Shown here piece after piece: positions 41,410 to 50,132 of a DNA stretch of 64,000 bases. Numbering within the stretch: the first letter of the stretch is position 1; each line of letters begins with the position of its first letter. Source of the stretch: Demequina sp. Its GTDB lineage: Bacteria > Actinomycetota > Actinomycetes > Actinomycetales > Demequinaceae. Below the pieces are notes generated by a model, which worked only from the letters and a program-made list of their open reading frames with translations, was not told the origin of the DNA and did no database searches. Location of the stretch: assembly GCA_024707205.1 (NCBI GenBank), contig JANQAD010000001.1:1178001-1242000 (forward strand), read 5' to 3'. A program made the translations under genes and the position numbers.

Positions 41410-42573
41410 ATGCACGCATATTCCCCGCCCGTACCCGCGCTCGCGAAGCCCGGCCTGCGCCGGCGCGCGGCCGTCATCTACTGCGAGGGCAACTTCGGTC
41501 GCATCGACGGCAAGACGGCCAACGGGCTGGTGCGCTCGTCTGAGCGCTACCGCATTGTCGCCGTCATCGACAGCACCCGCGCGGGGTCCGACGCTGGGGT
41601 CGCCTTGGGCGGCGAGGCGATCGGGATTCCTGTGGTCGCGTCGCTCGACGAGGCGTTCGCGGCGGCCGGTCGCCATCCCGGTGGCATCGCGTCGGCGCCC
41701 GGCTCGCTCGAGGTGCTGCTGTTTGGGCTCGCGCCGCTCTCCGGCTTGATGTCCGCGGACGATCGCGACGTGGTGCTGGACGCGATCATGAGTGGGCTCG
41801 ACATCGTCTCCGGGCTGCACGAGTTCCTCAACGACGACGCCGAGATGGTGGCCGCCGCGACCCTCTCCGGCACCGAGATGCTGGACGTGCGCCGCCCGCG
41901 AGCCACGAAGGACCTGAGGATGTTCGACGGCTCGATCGACGAGGTCGACTGCGTCCGCATCGCGGTGCTGGGCACCGATGGCGCGATCGGCAAGCGCACC
42001 ACGTCCACTCTTCTCACCGCGGCGCTCAACGAGGCCGGTATTCACACCGTGATGGTCGGCACCGGGCAGACGGGGATGATGCAGGGCGCTGCCTATGCCG
42101 TCGCGCTCGACGCCATTCCCGCGCAGTTCGGGGTGGGCGAGCTTGAGGGCGCCGTTGTTGCTGCGTGGGAGGCCGAGCATCCGGCGGTGATCGTGATCGA
42201 GGGGCAGGGAGCTCTCAGCCACCCCGCGTACCTGAGCTCCACCGTGGTGCTGCGAGCCAGCCGCCCGCAGGGCGTGATCATGCAGCACGCACCCGCACGG
42301 CGTGTGCTGTCCGACTACCCATCGGTGCCGATGCCGACCGCAGCGTCCGAGTTGGCGCTCATCGAGACCTTCGGCAAGACCCGCGTCATCGGGATCACCA
42401 TCAACCACGAGGACATGACGATGGCGGAGGTTGACGCCGAGGCCATCGTGACCGAGGCGCTGCTCGGAGTCCCGGTCGCGGACGCGCTCTGGCACGAACC
42501 CGCCGCACTCGTGGAGATGGTGACCGGAGCGTTCCCCGAACTGCTCGATCTCGTCCCCGCCGCGACCGCATGA
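41410..42573 (+). CDS. DUF1611 family protein (DgcN-like)
   Basis: The 387-residue protein has a Rossmann N-terminal part (RRAAVIYCEGNFGRIDGKTA) and a C-terminal P-loop-like domain (RIAVLGTDGAIGKRTTSTLL, VGTGQTGMMQGAAYAVALD, VIVIEGQGALSHPAYLS). DUF1611 includes DgcN, reported as a D-glutamate N-acetyltransferase working with the racemase DgcA. Here the partner is a PLP racemase instead (next gene, ATGA overlap). It therefore probably acylates or activates a D- or L-amino acid for racemisation, by analogy only. Confidence 0.83.
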   Translation: MHAYSPPVPALAKPGLRRRAAVIYCEGNFGRIDGKTANGLVRSSERYRIVAVIDSTRAGSDAGVALGGEAIGIPVVASLDEAFAAAGRHPGGIASAPGSLEVLLFGLAPLSGLMSADDRDVVLDAIMSGLDIVSGLHEFLNDDAEMVAAATLSGTEMLDVRRPRATKDLRMFDGSIDEVDCVRIAVLGTDGAIGKRTTSTLLTAALNEAGIHTVMVGTGQTGMMQGAAYAVALDAIPAQFGVGELEGAVVAAWEAEHPAVIVIEGQGALSHPAYLSSTVVLRASRPQGVIMQHAPARRVLSDYPSVPMPTAASELALIETFGKTRVIGITINHEDMTMAEVDAEAIVTEALLGVPVADALWHEPAALVEMVTGAFPELLDLVPAATA

Positions 42574-43643
42574 TCACACCCCGCATCGAGGTGGACCTCG
42601 CGGCCATCGAACAGAACGCGCGCACGCTGGTCTCGCGGCTGGCTCGGCGCGGGATTGCCGTGACCGGGGTGACCAAGGCCACGCTCGGGTCGCCGGACAT
42701 CGCCAAGGCCATGATCCGTGGCGGCGTGAAGCGCCTGGGCGACTCCCGCGTGGAGAACCTTGAGGCGCTCCGGGAGGCGGGTGTGCGGGTGCCGCTCGTG
42801 CTGCTGCGCTCGCCCGCGCCCGAGTGGGCGGATCGCGCGGTGAGCAGCGCGGACTTTTCTCTAGTGAGCGACCTCGATGTCGTCACCGCCCTGTCGGTGG
42901 CCGCCGGGAAGCGGGCGCTCACGCACGGCATCGTGCTGATGGTGGAACTCGGCGATCTTCGTGAGGGCGTCATGGTTGCGGACGCGCTCGACGCCGCGCG
43001 CACCATCTCCCGTACGCGGCACCTTAAGCTCGCCGGGCTCGGCACCAACCTCGCGTGCCTGTCCGGAGTCATTCCGGGCGACGATCAGATGCAGCAGCTG
43101 GGGGCCGTCGCGGGGACCATGCGGTCGCTGTTCGGAACCTCAACGCCCCTGTTCAGCGGGGGAAACTCGGCGAACCTTGGCTGGGCACTTGGGCGCGGAC
43201 GCGTTGGCGCGATCAACGATCTGAGGCTCGGGGAATCCATCCTCCTCGGGCTCGATCCGTTGACGCGCACGCCCATCCCTGGACTGCGGACGGACGCGTT
43301 CGCGGTGGTCGGGTCGGTCATCGAGTCGCTGTCGAAGCCCGCGGCGCCGTGGGGCCATCGTGCGCAGAGCGCGTTCGGCGCGGTCGCGGCGCCCACCGCG
43401 CGCGGCTCCATCATCCAGACCGTCGTCGCACTCGGCCGGCAGGACATCGATCCGGATGGCCTCACGCCGCCCCCGGGTTTCCGCGTGCTTGGAGCGAGCA
43501 GCGACCACCTCGTGCTCGAGACGCCGACGCGGTTGCCCGCAGGCACCGAGATTCGGTTTGGCGTGGACTACTCGGCGCTCATGCGTGCCATGACGTCGCC
43601 GTTTGTGGCAGAGCGCCTGATCCCCGTGGCCGTGACCGCGTAG
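42570..43643 (+). CDS. Alanine-racemase-fold PLP amino acid racemase
   Basis: The 357-residue protein is of the fold-type III PLP group: it starts MITPRIEVDLAAIEQNARTL, has the PLP lysine in VTGVTKATLG and GLGTNLACLSG, and GGNSANLGWALGRGRVGAIN in the middle. The sequence resembles the ornithine/YhfX-type racemases rather than alanine racemase proper. The ATGA overlap with DUF1611 shows co-expression. Its stop codon supplies the TAG of the next gene's -10 box. Substrate specificity is unknown. Confidence 0.87.
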   Translation: MITPRIEVDLAAIEQNARTLVSRLARRGIAVTGVTKATLGSPDIAKAMIRGGVKRLGDSRVENLEALREAGVRVPLVLLRSPAPEWADRAVSSADFSLVSDLDVVTALSVAAGKRALTHGIVLMVELGDLREGVMVADALDAARTISRTRHLKLAGLGTNLACLSGVIPGDDQMQQLGAVAGTMRSLFGTSTPLFSGGNSANLGWALGRGRVGAINDLRLGESILLGLDPLTRTPIPGLRTDAFAVVGSVIESLSKPAAPWGHRAQSAFGAVAAPTARGSIIQTVVALGRQDIDPDGLTPPPGFRVLGASSDHLVLETPTRLPAGTEIRFGVDYSALMRAMTSPFVAERLIPVAVTA

Positions 43644-43652
43644 GCTCGCGGC

Positions 43653-44054
43653 ATGAGCGAATCGAACCTTCCCCAGATCACCCGCGATGCCGTTGGCGCA
43701 CCCGTCCCCGACTTCGCCGGCGTGGAGCTGCCCAGCGACTTGCACGTCGAGGTGCTCGAGGCCGGCGACGGCGCTCCCGTCGCCGAGGGCCAGTCCATCA
43801 CCGTGCACTACTCGGGGTGGCTGCCGGACGGCAGCACCTTCGACTCGTCGTGGGGTCGGGGCGAGCCGATTTCGTTCGTCATCGCGCGAGGTTCGCTCAT
43901 CGCCGGGTGGGTCGAGGGCATCGTCGGCCAGCCCGTCGGCTCCAAGCTGCTGCTCGTGGTGCCCCCGGAGAAGGGCTACGGCGCGCGGGCGGTCGGCCCC
44001 ATCCCGCCCAACTCGACGCTCGTGTTCGCGGTGGACGTCCTCGACGCGCGCTAA
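43653..44054 (+). CDS. FKBP-type peptidyl-prolyl isomerase
   Basis: The 133-residue protein has the FKBP core VEGQSITVHYSGWLPDGSTF, DSSWGRGEPISFVI, GWVEGIVGQPVGSKLLLVVP, PEKGYGARA and PPNSTLVFAVDVL. There is no signal peptide, so it is cytoplasmic. It would catalyse cis-trans isomerisation at proline. The -10 box TAGGCT (43641-43646) ends six bases before the ATG, giving a leaderless arrangement. Confidence 0.93.
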   Translation: MSESNLPQITRDAVGAPVPDFAGVELPSDLHVEVLEAGDGAPVAEGQSITVHYSGWLPDGSTFDSSWGRGEPISFVIARGSLIAGWVEGIVGQPVGSKLLLVVPPEKGYGARAVGPIPPNSTLVFAVDVLDAR

Positions 44055-44105
44055 TCCCATCAGCGGGTCTTGTGTCGCGCGGGTGGCGCCAATACGATGC
44101 GCACC

Positions 44106-44930
44106 ATGCGGGGATCGGGGAGTCGCCTTGTCGGTGCGGTAGCACTAGTCGCGGCCGCGGCGATCACCCTGACCGGATGCAGCGCCAAAGGGGAACGCAC
44201 ACCGACTCCGAGCCCAAGCCCCAGCCACGCATCGTTGAGTCCTTCACCATCGGCTTCAGTCAGTCCTGACGAGGCGTTTGCAAAGATCGATCTGGGATTC
44301 CTGTTCTCGAACTTTGTGCTGTTCACCGGCGACGTCACCGGCGTCATGCCAGTGATCGCCGCCAAGGATGGCCTGCTGCTGGTCAACGACACCACTACGT
44401 CTCCCCAAATCGCGGACGGTGTCATCACGGTGTGGGGCGCCGACGTCGATCATGCGTGCCTCGAATACGGGAACTCAACAGTGACCGTGAGCCAGTCAGT
44501 GGGAGAACAGCAGCCAGTTTCAGGCCCGTGTGCGGGTGACTTTCACGCCGTTGGGCAACTAGAGAGCCCCAAGCACTCACTGCCGGGCACATATCGCGCC
44601 TATCAGGTCGCGCCAGCAGCCGGACCATGCTTCAGCGAGACCGACGCAATCTTCCCTGGCACAGGGAAGAGACCCGCCTGGAAGATCGTGGACTGCTCGC
44701 CGAAGAAGTGGACCTGGAAGATCGTGGCCGCGACGATCGCGACTCAAGCCGACTTCGACGCTGGCTTTGGGAAGGGATACCAGGAAGAGGTCTGTGGAAA
44801 GGCGTGGGACAAGGCGGAAACCTCGGGAGCGAGGAGCTTCTACATCACGTTCCCCACAGACTACGAGTGGGCCCACGGACAGCCGGGGGTCCTTTGTCTG
44901 GCCTCGTGGAAGAACGCCGAACTCAACTAG
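44106..44930 (+). CDS. Hypothetical lipoprotein
   Basis: From ATG 44106 the 274-residue protein has a lipoprotein signal (VALVAAAAITLTGC) and then a Ser/Pro/Thr-rich linker (TPTPSPSPSHASLSPSPSAS) before a globular domain with several cysteines (HACLEYGN, SGPCAGDF, AGPCFSETD, IVDCSPKK, EEVCGKAW). The paired cysteines suggest extracytoplasmic disulfides. TACGAT (44093-44098) lies seven bases before ATG 44106; ATG 44097 is an alternative. The composition is slightly less GC-rich than its neighbours. I recognise no family with certainty. Confidence 0.72.
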   Translation: MRGSGSRLVGAVALVAAAAITLTGCSAKGERTPTPSPSPSHASLSPSPSASVSPDEAFAKIDLGFLFSNFVLFTGDVTGVMPVIAAKDGLLLVNDTTTSPQIADGVITVWGADVDHACLEYGNSTVTVSQSVGEQQPVSGPCAGDFHAVGQLESPKHSLPGTYRAYQVAPAAGPCFSETDAIFPGTGKRPAWKIVDCSPKKWTWKIVAATIATQADFDAGFGKGYQEEVCGKAWDKAETSGARSFYITFPTDYEWAHGQPGVLCLASWKNAELN

Positions 44931-44942
44931 CGCGCTTGAGCG

Positions 44943-47381
44943 TCACCCCATCGTGACCGTGAGCACGGCGCCGTCGGCGAGCTCGGCCACCGCCACCAGC
45001 GCCCCACGCTTCGAGTCGCCCGCCAGATCCACCTCGCGCTTGCCGATCATCACAGACGCCACGCCCGTCGCCACCCCGAGCGGGTTGACCACGTTGATCG
45101 TCAGCGACATGCCGCGGAACTGACGCGTCACCTGGAAGCCGTCCCAGCCCTCCGGGAGGCACGGGTCAATGCGCAGCCCCGCGAGCTCCGGCCGGATCCC
45201 GAGGATGTGCTGCGTGACCCCGACGTAAGACCACGACGCCGTTCCCGTCAGCCACGGGTTGCGCGCCTGCCCAAACCGGGGGCTCTCTGGCCCGTGCGTG
45301 AATTGGCAGTACACGTACGGCTCCACCTGGTGGACTTCCGCGGAATCGTTGTAGCGCGCGGGCAGGTACGAGCGGTAGTAGTCATACGCGCGGTCTCCCC
45401 GGCCCAGGATGCCCTCGGCCACGATGGTCCACGAGTTCGCGTGGCAGAAGATGCCGCCGTTCTCCTTGTGACCGACGGGGAATACCAGGAGCGATAGCCC
45501 AACCCCCGGCACCTCTTTGGTGTGAGCGGGCGCGCACAGCGCCACTCCGTGCTCGGTAGAGAGCCGACGCTGCACCGAGTCCATCGCCCCGATCGCCCTG
45601 TCCTCTGGCACGGTTTGGGAGATGGCGGCCCACACGTTGGGCTCGAGGTAGATCTTTCCCTCGTCGAGCGCGTCCGAACCCAGCTTGGCCCCGGTGGCGG
45701 AGATGCCGCGGATGTACCAGTCGCCGTCCCACGCGCCTTCAAGAACCGGGGCCAGCGACTCAAGCACCCCCCGCGCCCACGCAGCATCGCCATCCCGCCC
45801 CGTGAGCTCGGCGAGTTCAGCCACCACGCGCGCGCCGTTCGCCATGAGGAACGTCGAGAACATCGACTCACCGGTGGTCCCGAACTGGATGCAGTCGTTC
45901 CAGTCCGCCTGCAGACCCTGAACCAGCCCATTCGCCCCGCGGTGGTCCAGCGAGAACTGGATGGCCTGCTTGAGGTGCTCGAACACGGTGGCCGAGCCGT
46001 GGTCGGCGTAGGGCAGGTCAAGGTCAAGGTACGAGACATCGCCGGTCTCGTACACGAAGTTCGCCACCGTGATCGGGAGCCACAGGGGGTCGTCGGAGCG
46101 GTACTTCTCGAGCGACGGCGTGGGCTCGTGCCCCGGGTTGTGGGTGAACGGCTTCACCAGGGGCAGCGCACCGCCCTCGGCCGTCTGCCCCGTGAGGATC
46201 ATCGACAGCCGCTCGCGCACCGCCTCCGGAATCGCATGCGTCACGGCGAGCATGTCCTGCACCGTGTCGCGGTACCCGAGCCCGTCGCGATCGCCAGCCT
46301 CGATGAGGGATACCCCGCGGGACCAGTTGAACGTCATGTGCGTCTGGTACGCGTGCCACACGTTGATCATCGAGTTCATCTCGTGATCCGGCGTGGCCAC
46401 CTGCAGCGGCGCCAGGAAGTCGCGCCACTCCTCGCGGATCGCGGCAAGCTCCTGGTCCACTCGCGAGGGCGTCCCAAACTCCGCAATGATCTCGCGGCCC
46501 GGGCGGTGGACCAGCCCGTCGCCGTCGGACCACGGCGCATCGGGCGAGCCCATGCCGAGCATGAAGATCACCTGCCGCGTCTCGCCGGGCGCGAGCGACA
46601 GGACAGAGTGCAGCGACGCGCACGAGTTATCGCCAACCGTCTGCGAACCGCTCAGCGTCCCCCGCTCCACGCCAAGAGGCGCGGCCTGCGTCCGGTACGG
46701 CCCAAGGAACAGGTCGCGGTCCGTGTCGAACGAGGCCACGTCCGCCCCGGCCTGCCCAAACCACAGCTCGGAGAAGGCGGTCCGCGTGGAGTTCTTCCGC
46801 GAGATCATCCCGTCCGCGTACTTCGCCACCACCACGTACTGGGAGTACTGGAGGTTCTCGAGGTCCTGGCGGTAATTCCACTCATTGGCGAGCTCGGCGT
46901 AACTGAAAAGCGAGACCTGCCGCGGCGTCGGGCCGTCATTGGTGACCTTCACCGACCAGTACTCGAATGCCTGGTCCTTGGGAATGAAGAAGGTGGCCTC
47001 CGAGCGGATGCCGCGATACTCGCTTTCGAAGATCGAGTAGCCAAGGCCATGGCGCACGGCTGACGCTTGGGTTTCGTCTCCCTCTCCGTCCCGCCCGCGC
47101 AGCGGCTTGCCGACGGGCTGCCAGCTTGCGCTCCAGAAGTCGCCGTCCGCGTCGTCGCGGAGGTAGATGAAGCGCCCTGGCTCGTCCTGGGGCACGCCGT
47201 TGAAGCGGAACCGCAGCACGCGCCCCGTGCCGCCGGACTTATAGAACGAGTACCCGCCCGCGCCCTGCGTGATGATGCCGCCGTAGAGGCGGGAGCCAAG
47301 GTAGTTGGACCACGACCGGGGCGTGTCTGGGCGGGTGATGACGTATTCGCGCGCTTCATCGTTGAAGTGGCCGTACTGCAT
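44943..47381 (-). CDS. GH94 family phosphorylase (cellobiose phosphorylase-like)
   Basis: The 812-residue cytoplasmic enzyme starts MQYGHFNDEAREYVITRPDT and has the GH94 blocks GGYSFYKSGGTGRVLRFRF, SRGVSLIEAGDRDGLGYRDT, the general acid Asp496 in LQADWNDCIQF, and KENGGIFCHANSWTIVAE. GH94 enzymes cleave beta-glucosidic disaccharides with phosphate; the length and start fit cellobiose or a related beta-disaccharide, but specificity is not certain. It ends the long reverse-strand glycopolymer operon, 30 bases after a glycosyltransferase stop, with a palindrome in between that may give it its own control. Confidence 0.87.
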   Translation of the reverse strand: MQYGHFNDEAREYVITRPDTPRSWSNYLGSRLYGGIITQGAGGYSFYKSGGTGRVLRFRFNGVPQDEPGRFIYLRDDADGDFWSASWQPVGKPLRGRDGEGDETQASAVRHGLGYSIFESEYRGIRSEATFFIPKDQAFEYWSVKVTNDGPTPRQVSLFSYAELANEWNYRQDLENLQYSQYVVVAKYADGMISRKNSTRTAFSELWFGQAGADVASFDTDRDLFLGPYRTQAAPLGVERGTLSGSQTVGDNSCASLHSVLSLAPGETRQVIFMLGMGSPDAPWSDGDGLVHRPGREIIAEFGTPSRVDQELAAIREEWRDFLAPLQVATPDHEMNSMINVWHAYQTHMTFNWSRGVSLIEAGDRDGLGYRDTVQDMLAVTHAIPEAVRERLSMILTGQTAEGGALPLVKPFTHNPGHEPTPSLEKYRSDDPLWLPITVANFVYETGDVSYLDLDLPYADHGSATVFEHLKQAIQFSLDHRGANGLVQGLQADWNDCIQFGTTGESMFSTFLMANGARVVAELAELTGRDGDAAWARGVLESLAPVLEGAWDGDWYIRGISATGAKLGSDALDEGKIYLEPNVWAAISQTVPEDRAIGAMDSVQRRLSTEHGVALCAPAHTKEVPGVGLSLLVFPVGHKENGGIFCHANSWTIVAEGILGRGDRAYDYYRSYLPARYNDSAEVHQVEPYVYCQFTHGPESPRFGQARNPWLTGTASWSYVGVTQHILGIRPELAGLRIDPCLPEGWDGFQVTRQFRGMSLTINVVNPLGVATGVASVMIGKREVDLAGDSKRGALVAVAELADGAVLTVTMG

Positions 47382-47389
47382 GGGGCGTC

Positions 47390-47403
47390 CTCTCAGCTGA
47401 GAG
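47390..47403 (-). promoter_or_regulatory. Palindrome upstream of the GH94 gene
   Basis: ctctcagctgagag is a perfect 14-bp palindrome between the glycosyltransferase stop and the GH94 start, nine bases before the ATG. It could be an operator (LacI-type sites are of this length) or a terminator stem for the upstream operon. Confidence 0.5.
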
Positions 47404-47411
47404 CCACGAGC

Positions 47412-48491
47412 CTACCGACCCGCGACCGCGCTGCGAAACGTTTCGGAGGCGATGGCCCAGTTGAAGAGCGTCGACGCGGTCTCTCGCCCCGCCGCGGCGA
47501 GCGTCGCCGCCTCCTCCGGATGCTCAATCAGCCGTGAGATGACCTCGGCGACGGCCTCGACATCGGCGAATGGCACTACAACCCCTGCACCCGAGTGCTC
47601 CACAAAATCGACGGAGCTCGGGTTGGGCGTGGTGATGATGGGGACGCCGTGCGCGCCGTATTCCGCGAGTTTCGTGGGCAGCGAGTGCCGGTAGTTCGGC
47701 ACGTCGTGGAGCAGCGACAGCCCGGCAATGGCCCCCTCGATGAGCGGCAGCGCCTCCCTGTTCGGCACGAACCCGCGCCAGTCCAGCTCGCCACGCTCCG
47801 TGGCGGAGGTGAGGCGCTCGGCCAGCCCAGCATCCGCGGGGCCCATCACCAGGAGCTCGGCGGTCCCCGCCAGGAGCGCGCCAAGAGCGAGCAGCTCCTC
47901 GCCGCCGCGTTGAGCGGTCACGCGACCCACGTACACAACCCGGTTGCCCGACGGCGGGGGCACCTGAGCGGGGATCGTCACCGCATTCGTGACGACCGGA
48001 TGGGGGTCGCGGAAGTTCTTGAGGTACGACTCCTCGGCCACGATGAGTTCGAGGTGGCGCTCCGCCCACAGCAGGAGGCGGCGCAGGCCCCAGCGGATGG
48101 GCGCGGCCGCCCACCGCGGCAGCCACGCGCGCGAGTCGACGAGGGTGGGTACGTCCTCATGGACGTCCCACATGATGCGCGCGCCGCGCAGGCGTCGACG
48201 CTGCCCCATGACAGAGAGCAGCAGCTCTGGGTCATGAAGGAGGATCAGGTCCGCTTGCGCAGCGGCCTCGCGGAGCGTGGCGCGAGCGGCGCGAACGGCG
48301 CGAAGGCGGTGACGCCCTGCCGAGCGCGGCACGTCCAGGCCAGCCACACCGTCGGGCACTGGCCTGCCGTAAGCGCTGAAGGAGGCGACGAACGTGACCT
48401 CGTGGCCGTCCTCGAGAAGCGTCCCCAACTCGCGGACCGCGATGCGCGCGTCTTGAGGGTCGTGCACGACCGTCACGATCCACACTCGCAT
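47412..48491 (-). CDS. Glycosyltransferase (GT-B fold, GT4-like)
   Basis: The 359-residue protein begins MRVWIVTVVHDPQDARIAVR and has a GT-B layout: LILLHDPELLLSVMG, RIMWDVHEDVPTLVDS, then NRVVYVGRVTAQRGGEELLA and LPTKLAEYGAHGVPIITTP with the nucleotide-sugar-binding Glu region. It would add a sugar to a surface glycan precursor inside the cell. It starts two bases after the Wzt-like ATPase stop and ends 30 bases before GH94. Donor and acceptor are unknown. Confidence 0.88.
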   Translation of the reverse strand: MRVWIVTVVHDPQDARIAVRELGTLLEDGHEVTFVASFSAYGRPVPDGVAGLDVPRSAGRHRLRAVRAARATLREAAAQADLILLHDPELLLSVMGQRRRLRGARIMWDVHEDVPTLVDSRAWLPRWAAAPIRWGLRRLLLWAERHLELIVAEESYLKNFRDPHPVVTNAVTIPAQVPPPSGNRVVYVGRVTAQRGGEELLALGALLAGTAELLVMGPADAGLAERLTSATERGELDWRGFVPNREALPLIEGAIAGLSLLHDVPNYRHSLPTKLAEYGAHGVPIITTPNPSSVDFVEHSGAGVVVPFADVEAVAEVISRLIEHPEEAATLAAAGRETASTLFNWAIASETFRSAVAGR

Positions 48492-48493
48492 GG

Positions 48494-49261
48494 CTACTCC
48501 ATGGAGGCCGTGTAGCGCGGCAGGACTTCGCTCACCGGGCCGTCCTCGACCACGCGGCCCTGCTCGAGCCAGATGGCGCGGTCGCAGAACTGCTCGACGG
48601 TCTGCGCGTTGTGGCTAACGAGGAACACCGTTCCCGCGTGGTCGCGCACCTCCTCCATCTTCTCGGTGGAGCGCTTGCGGAAGCGCGCATCGCCCGTGGA
48701 GAGCGCCTCGTCGATCATGAGGATGTCGGGGATCTTCGCGGTCGAGATCGCGAAGCGGAGACGAGCGGCCATTCCCGAGGAGTACGCGCGCATGGGCAAG
48801 TTGATGAACTCGCCCAGGCCGGAGAACTCGACAATGTCGTCGAACTTGTCCTTCACCTCTTGCGGGCTGAGGCCAAGGGCGAGGCCGCCGAGGGTGACGT
48901 TCTGGGCGCCGGTAAGCGACGTGGACAGCGCCGCGTTGACGCCCAGCAGCGACGTCTCACCACCCGCGTACACGGCACCGCCGCTCAGGGGCATCAGGCC
49001 GGCAAGCGCCCGCAGCAGCGTTGACTTGCCTGCACCGTTGTGGCCTATCAGTGCGATCCGCTCTCCGTGGTTGGCGACGAAACTCACGCCCTTGACCGCC
49101 TGGACCGCGCGTCGACCGCTTGCCCCGAGGCCGGTGCCGAGGATCTTGGACAGAGTGCCGCGCTCGCCGCTGCTCGTGGACCGCTTGCCGCCGTGCACGT
49201 AGTACGTGACGTGGACGTCATCGGCAATGAGGACGGGCTCATCGATCGGGAGGTCAGTCAA
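48494..49261 (-). CDS. Polysaccharide ABC exporter ATPase (Wzt/TagH-like)
   Basis: From TTG 49261 the protein has 255 residues. It has VLIADDVHVTYYVHGGKRS, Walker A LIGHNGAGKSTLLRALAG, signature YSSGMAARLRFAIS and Walker B DILMIDEALSTGDARFRKRS. The TGDARF extension and SLTGAQNVTLGGLALGLS are typical of O-antigen/teichoic-acid exporters. There is no C-terminal carbohydrate-binding domain. TTG 49261 overlaps the permease stop, with GAGGGGAAG upstream; the longer frame from 49297 is less likely. Confidence 0.9.
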   Translation of the reverse strand: MTDLPIDEPVLIADDVHVTYYVHGGKRSTSSGERGTLSKILGTGLGASGRRAVQAVKGVSFVANHGERIALIGHNGAGKSTLLRALAGLMPLSGGAVYAGGETSLLGVNAALSTSLTGAQNVTLGGLALGLSPQEVKDKFDDIVEFSGLGEFINLPMRAYSSGMAARLRFAISTAKIPDILMIDEALSTGDARFRKRSTEKMEEVRDHAGTVFLVSHNAQTVEQFCDRAIWLEQGRVVEDGPVSEVLPRYTASME

Positions 49262-50132
49262 CGCCGTACTTCCCCTCTCCCCGCCAGAAGTACACAATTC
49301 CCACCACGAGGGCGATGACCGCCCAGCCCGTCATCGCCAGCACGTGACCCCACATGATGGGGAACTCGGAGAGCAGGGGAGCGCGGATGACGTCGAGCGC
49401 GAGTGCATACGGCTGGTACTGCAGGATGAGCGCGCCAATGCTCTCGTTGGTGTAGTAGCTGATCGGGTAGAAGACGCCAGACATGTAGCGCAGCACGCGC
49501 GAGATGAGGGGCGTGATGTTCTTGAGGTCGCGGGAGTGGTTCGTGAGGCGCGACATGAACAGCGCAACGCCCACATTGAAGATGGTGATGATGAAGAACA
49601 TCGGCACCGCCATCAGCCACTCCCACGATGGCCTCTCTTTGAAGCTCACGAGCACGAACATCACCACGATCGCGGGCAGCAGGGTGAGGAACTCCGTGAG
49701 GACGACGGAGATGGGGAGCGCGGCCCGAGGAAAGCGCAGAGACCGGATCATCGACGTATTGGAGACGATCGCCGACGCCCCGCTGGACAGCGCCGCAGAC
49801 AGGAACTGGAACACGAACACGCCGATGACGAGGAAGCCGACGAAGTTGTCGACATTGCCCCGGGTGTCGAGGACCACGCCGAAGACGAGGTAGTAGACGC
49901 CCGCGAAGAACAGCGGATTGAGGATCGCCCAGAGCTGACCGAGGTACGTGTTCTCGTTCGCCGAGTAGGTGCGCGTCCGCGCGAGCTCCCAGATGAAGTT
50001 CCGGCTGCGCCAGATGTCGCGCAGATAGGCACCGAACGGCCCGCGCACGCCCTGCTGGACGAGCCCGTGCTTGGCGGCGAGCTCCGCGTAGGCGGACGTT
50101 GGCTCGCCCGCCGACGAGGAGCCTCGGGTCAC
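49254..50132 (-). CDS. Polysaccharide ABC exporter permease (Wzm/TagG-like)
   Basis: The 292-residue protein has six membrane helices, with the N-terminal cytoplasmic part RDIWRSRNFIWELARTRTYS and ENTYLGQLWAILNPLFFAGV characteristic of ABC-2 polysaccharide exporters, plus DLKNITPLISRVLRYMSGVF. With the ATPase it would flip a lipid-linked glycan across the membrane. It overlaps both neighbours (start 4 bases into the dehydrogenase end, stop inside the ATPase start). Confidence 0.9.
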   Translation of the reverse strand: MTRGSSSAGEPTSAYAELAAKHGLVQQGVRGPFGAYLRDIWRSRNFIWELARTRTYSANENTYLGQLWAILNPLFFAGVYYLVFGVVLDTRGNVDNFVGFLVIGVFVFQFLSAALSSGASAIVSNTSMIRSLRFPRAALPISVVLTEFLTLLPAIVVMFVLVSFKERPSWEWLMAVPMFFIITIFNVGVALFMSRLTNHSRDLKNITPLISRVLRYMSGVFYPISYYTNESIGALILQYQPYALALDVIRAPLLSEFPIMWGHVLAMTGWAVIALVVGIVYFWRGEGKYGVD

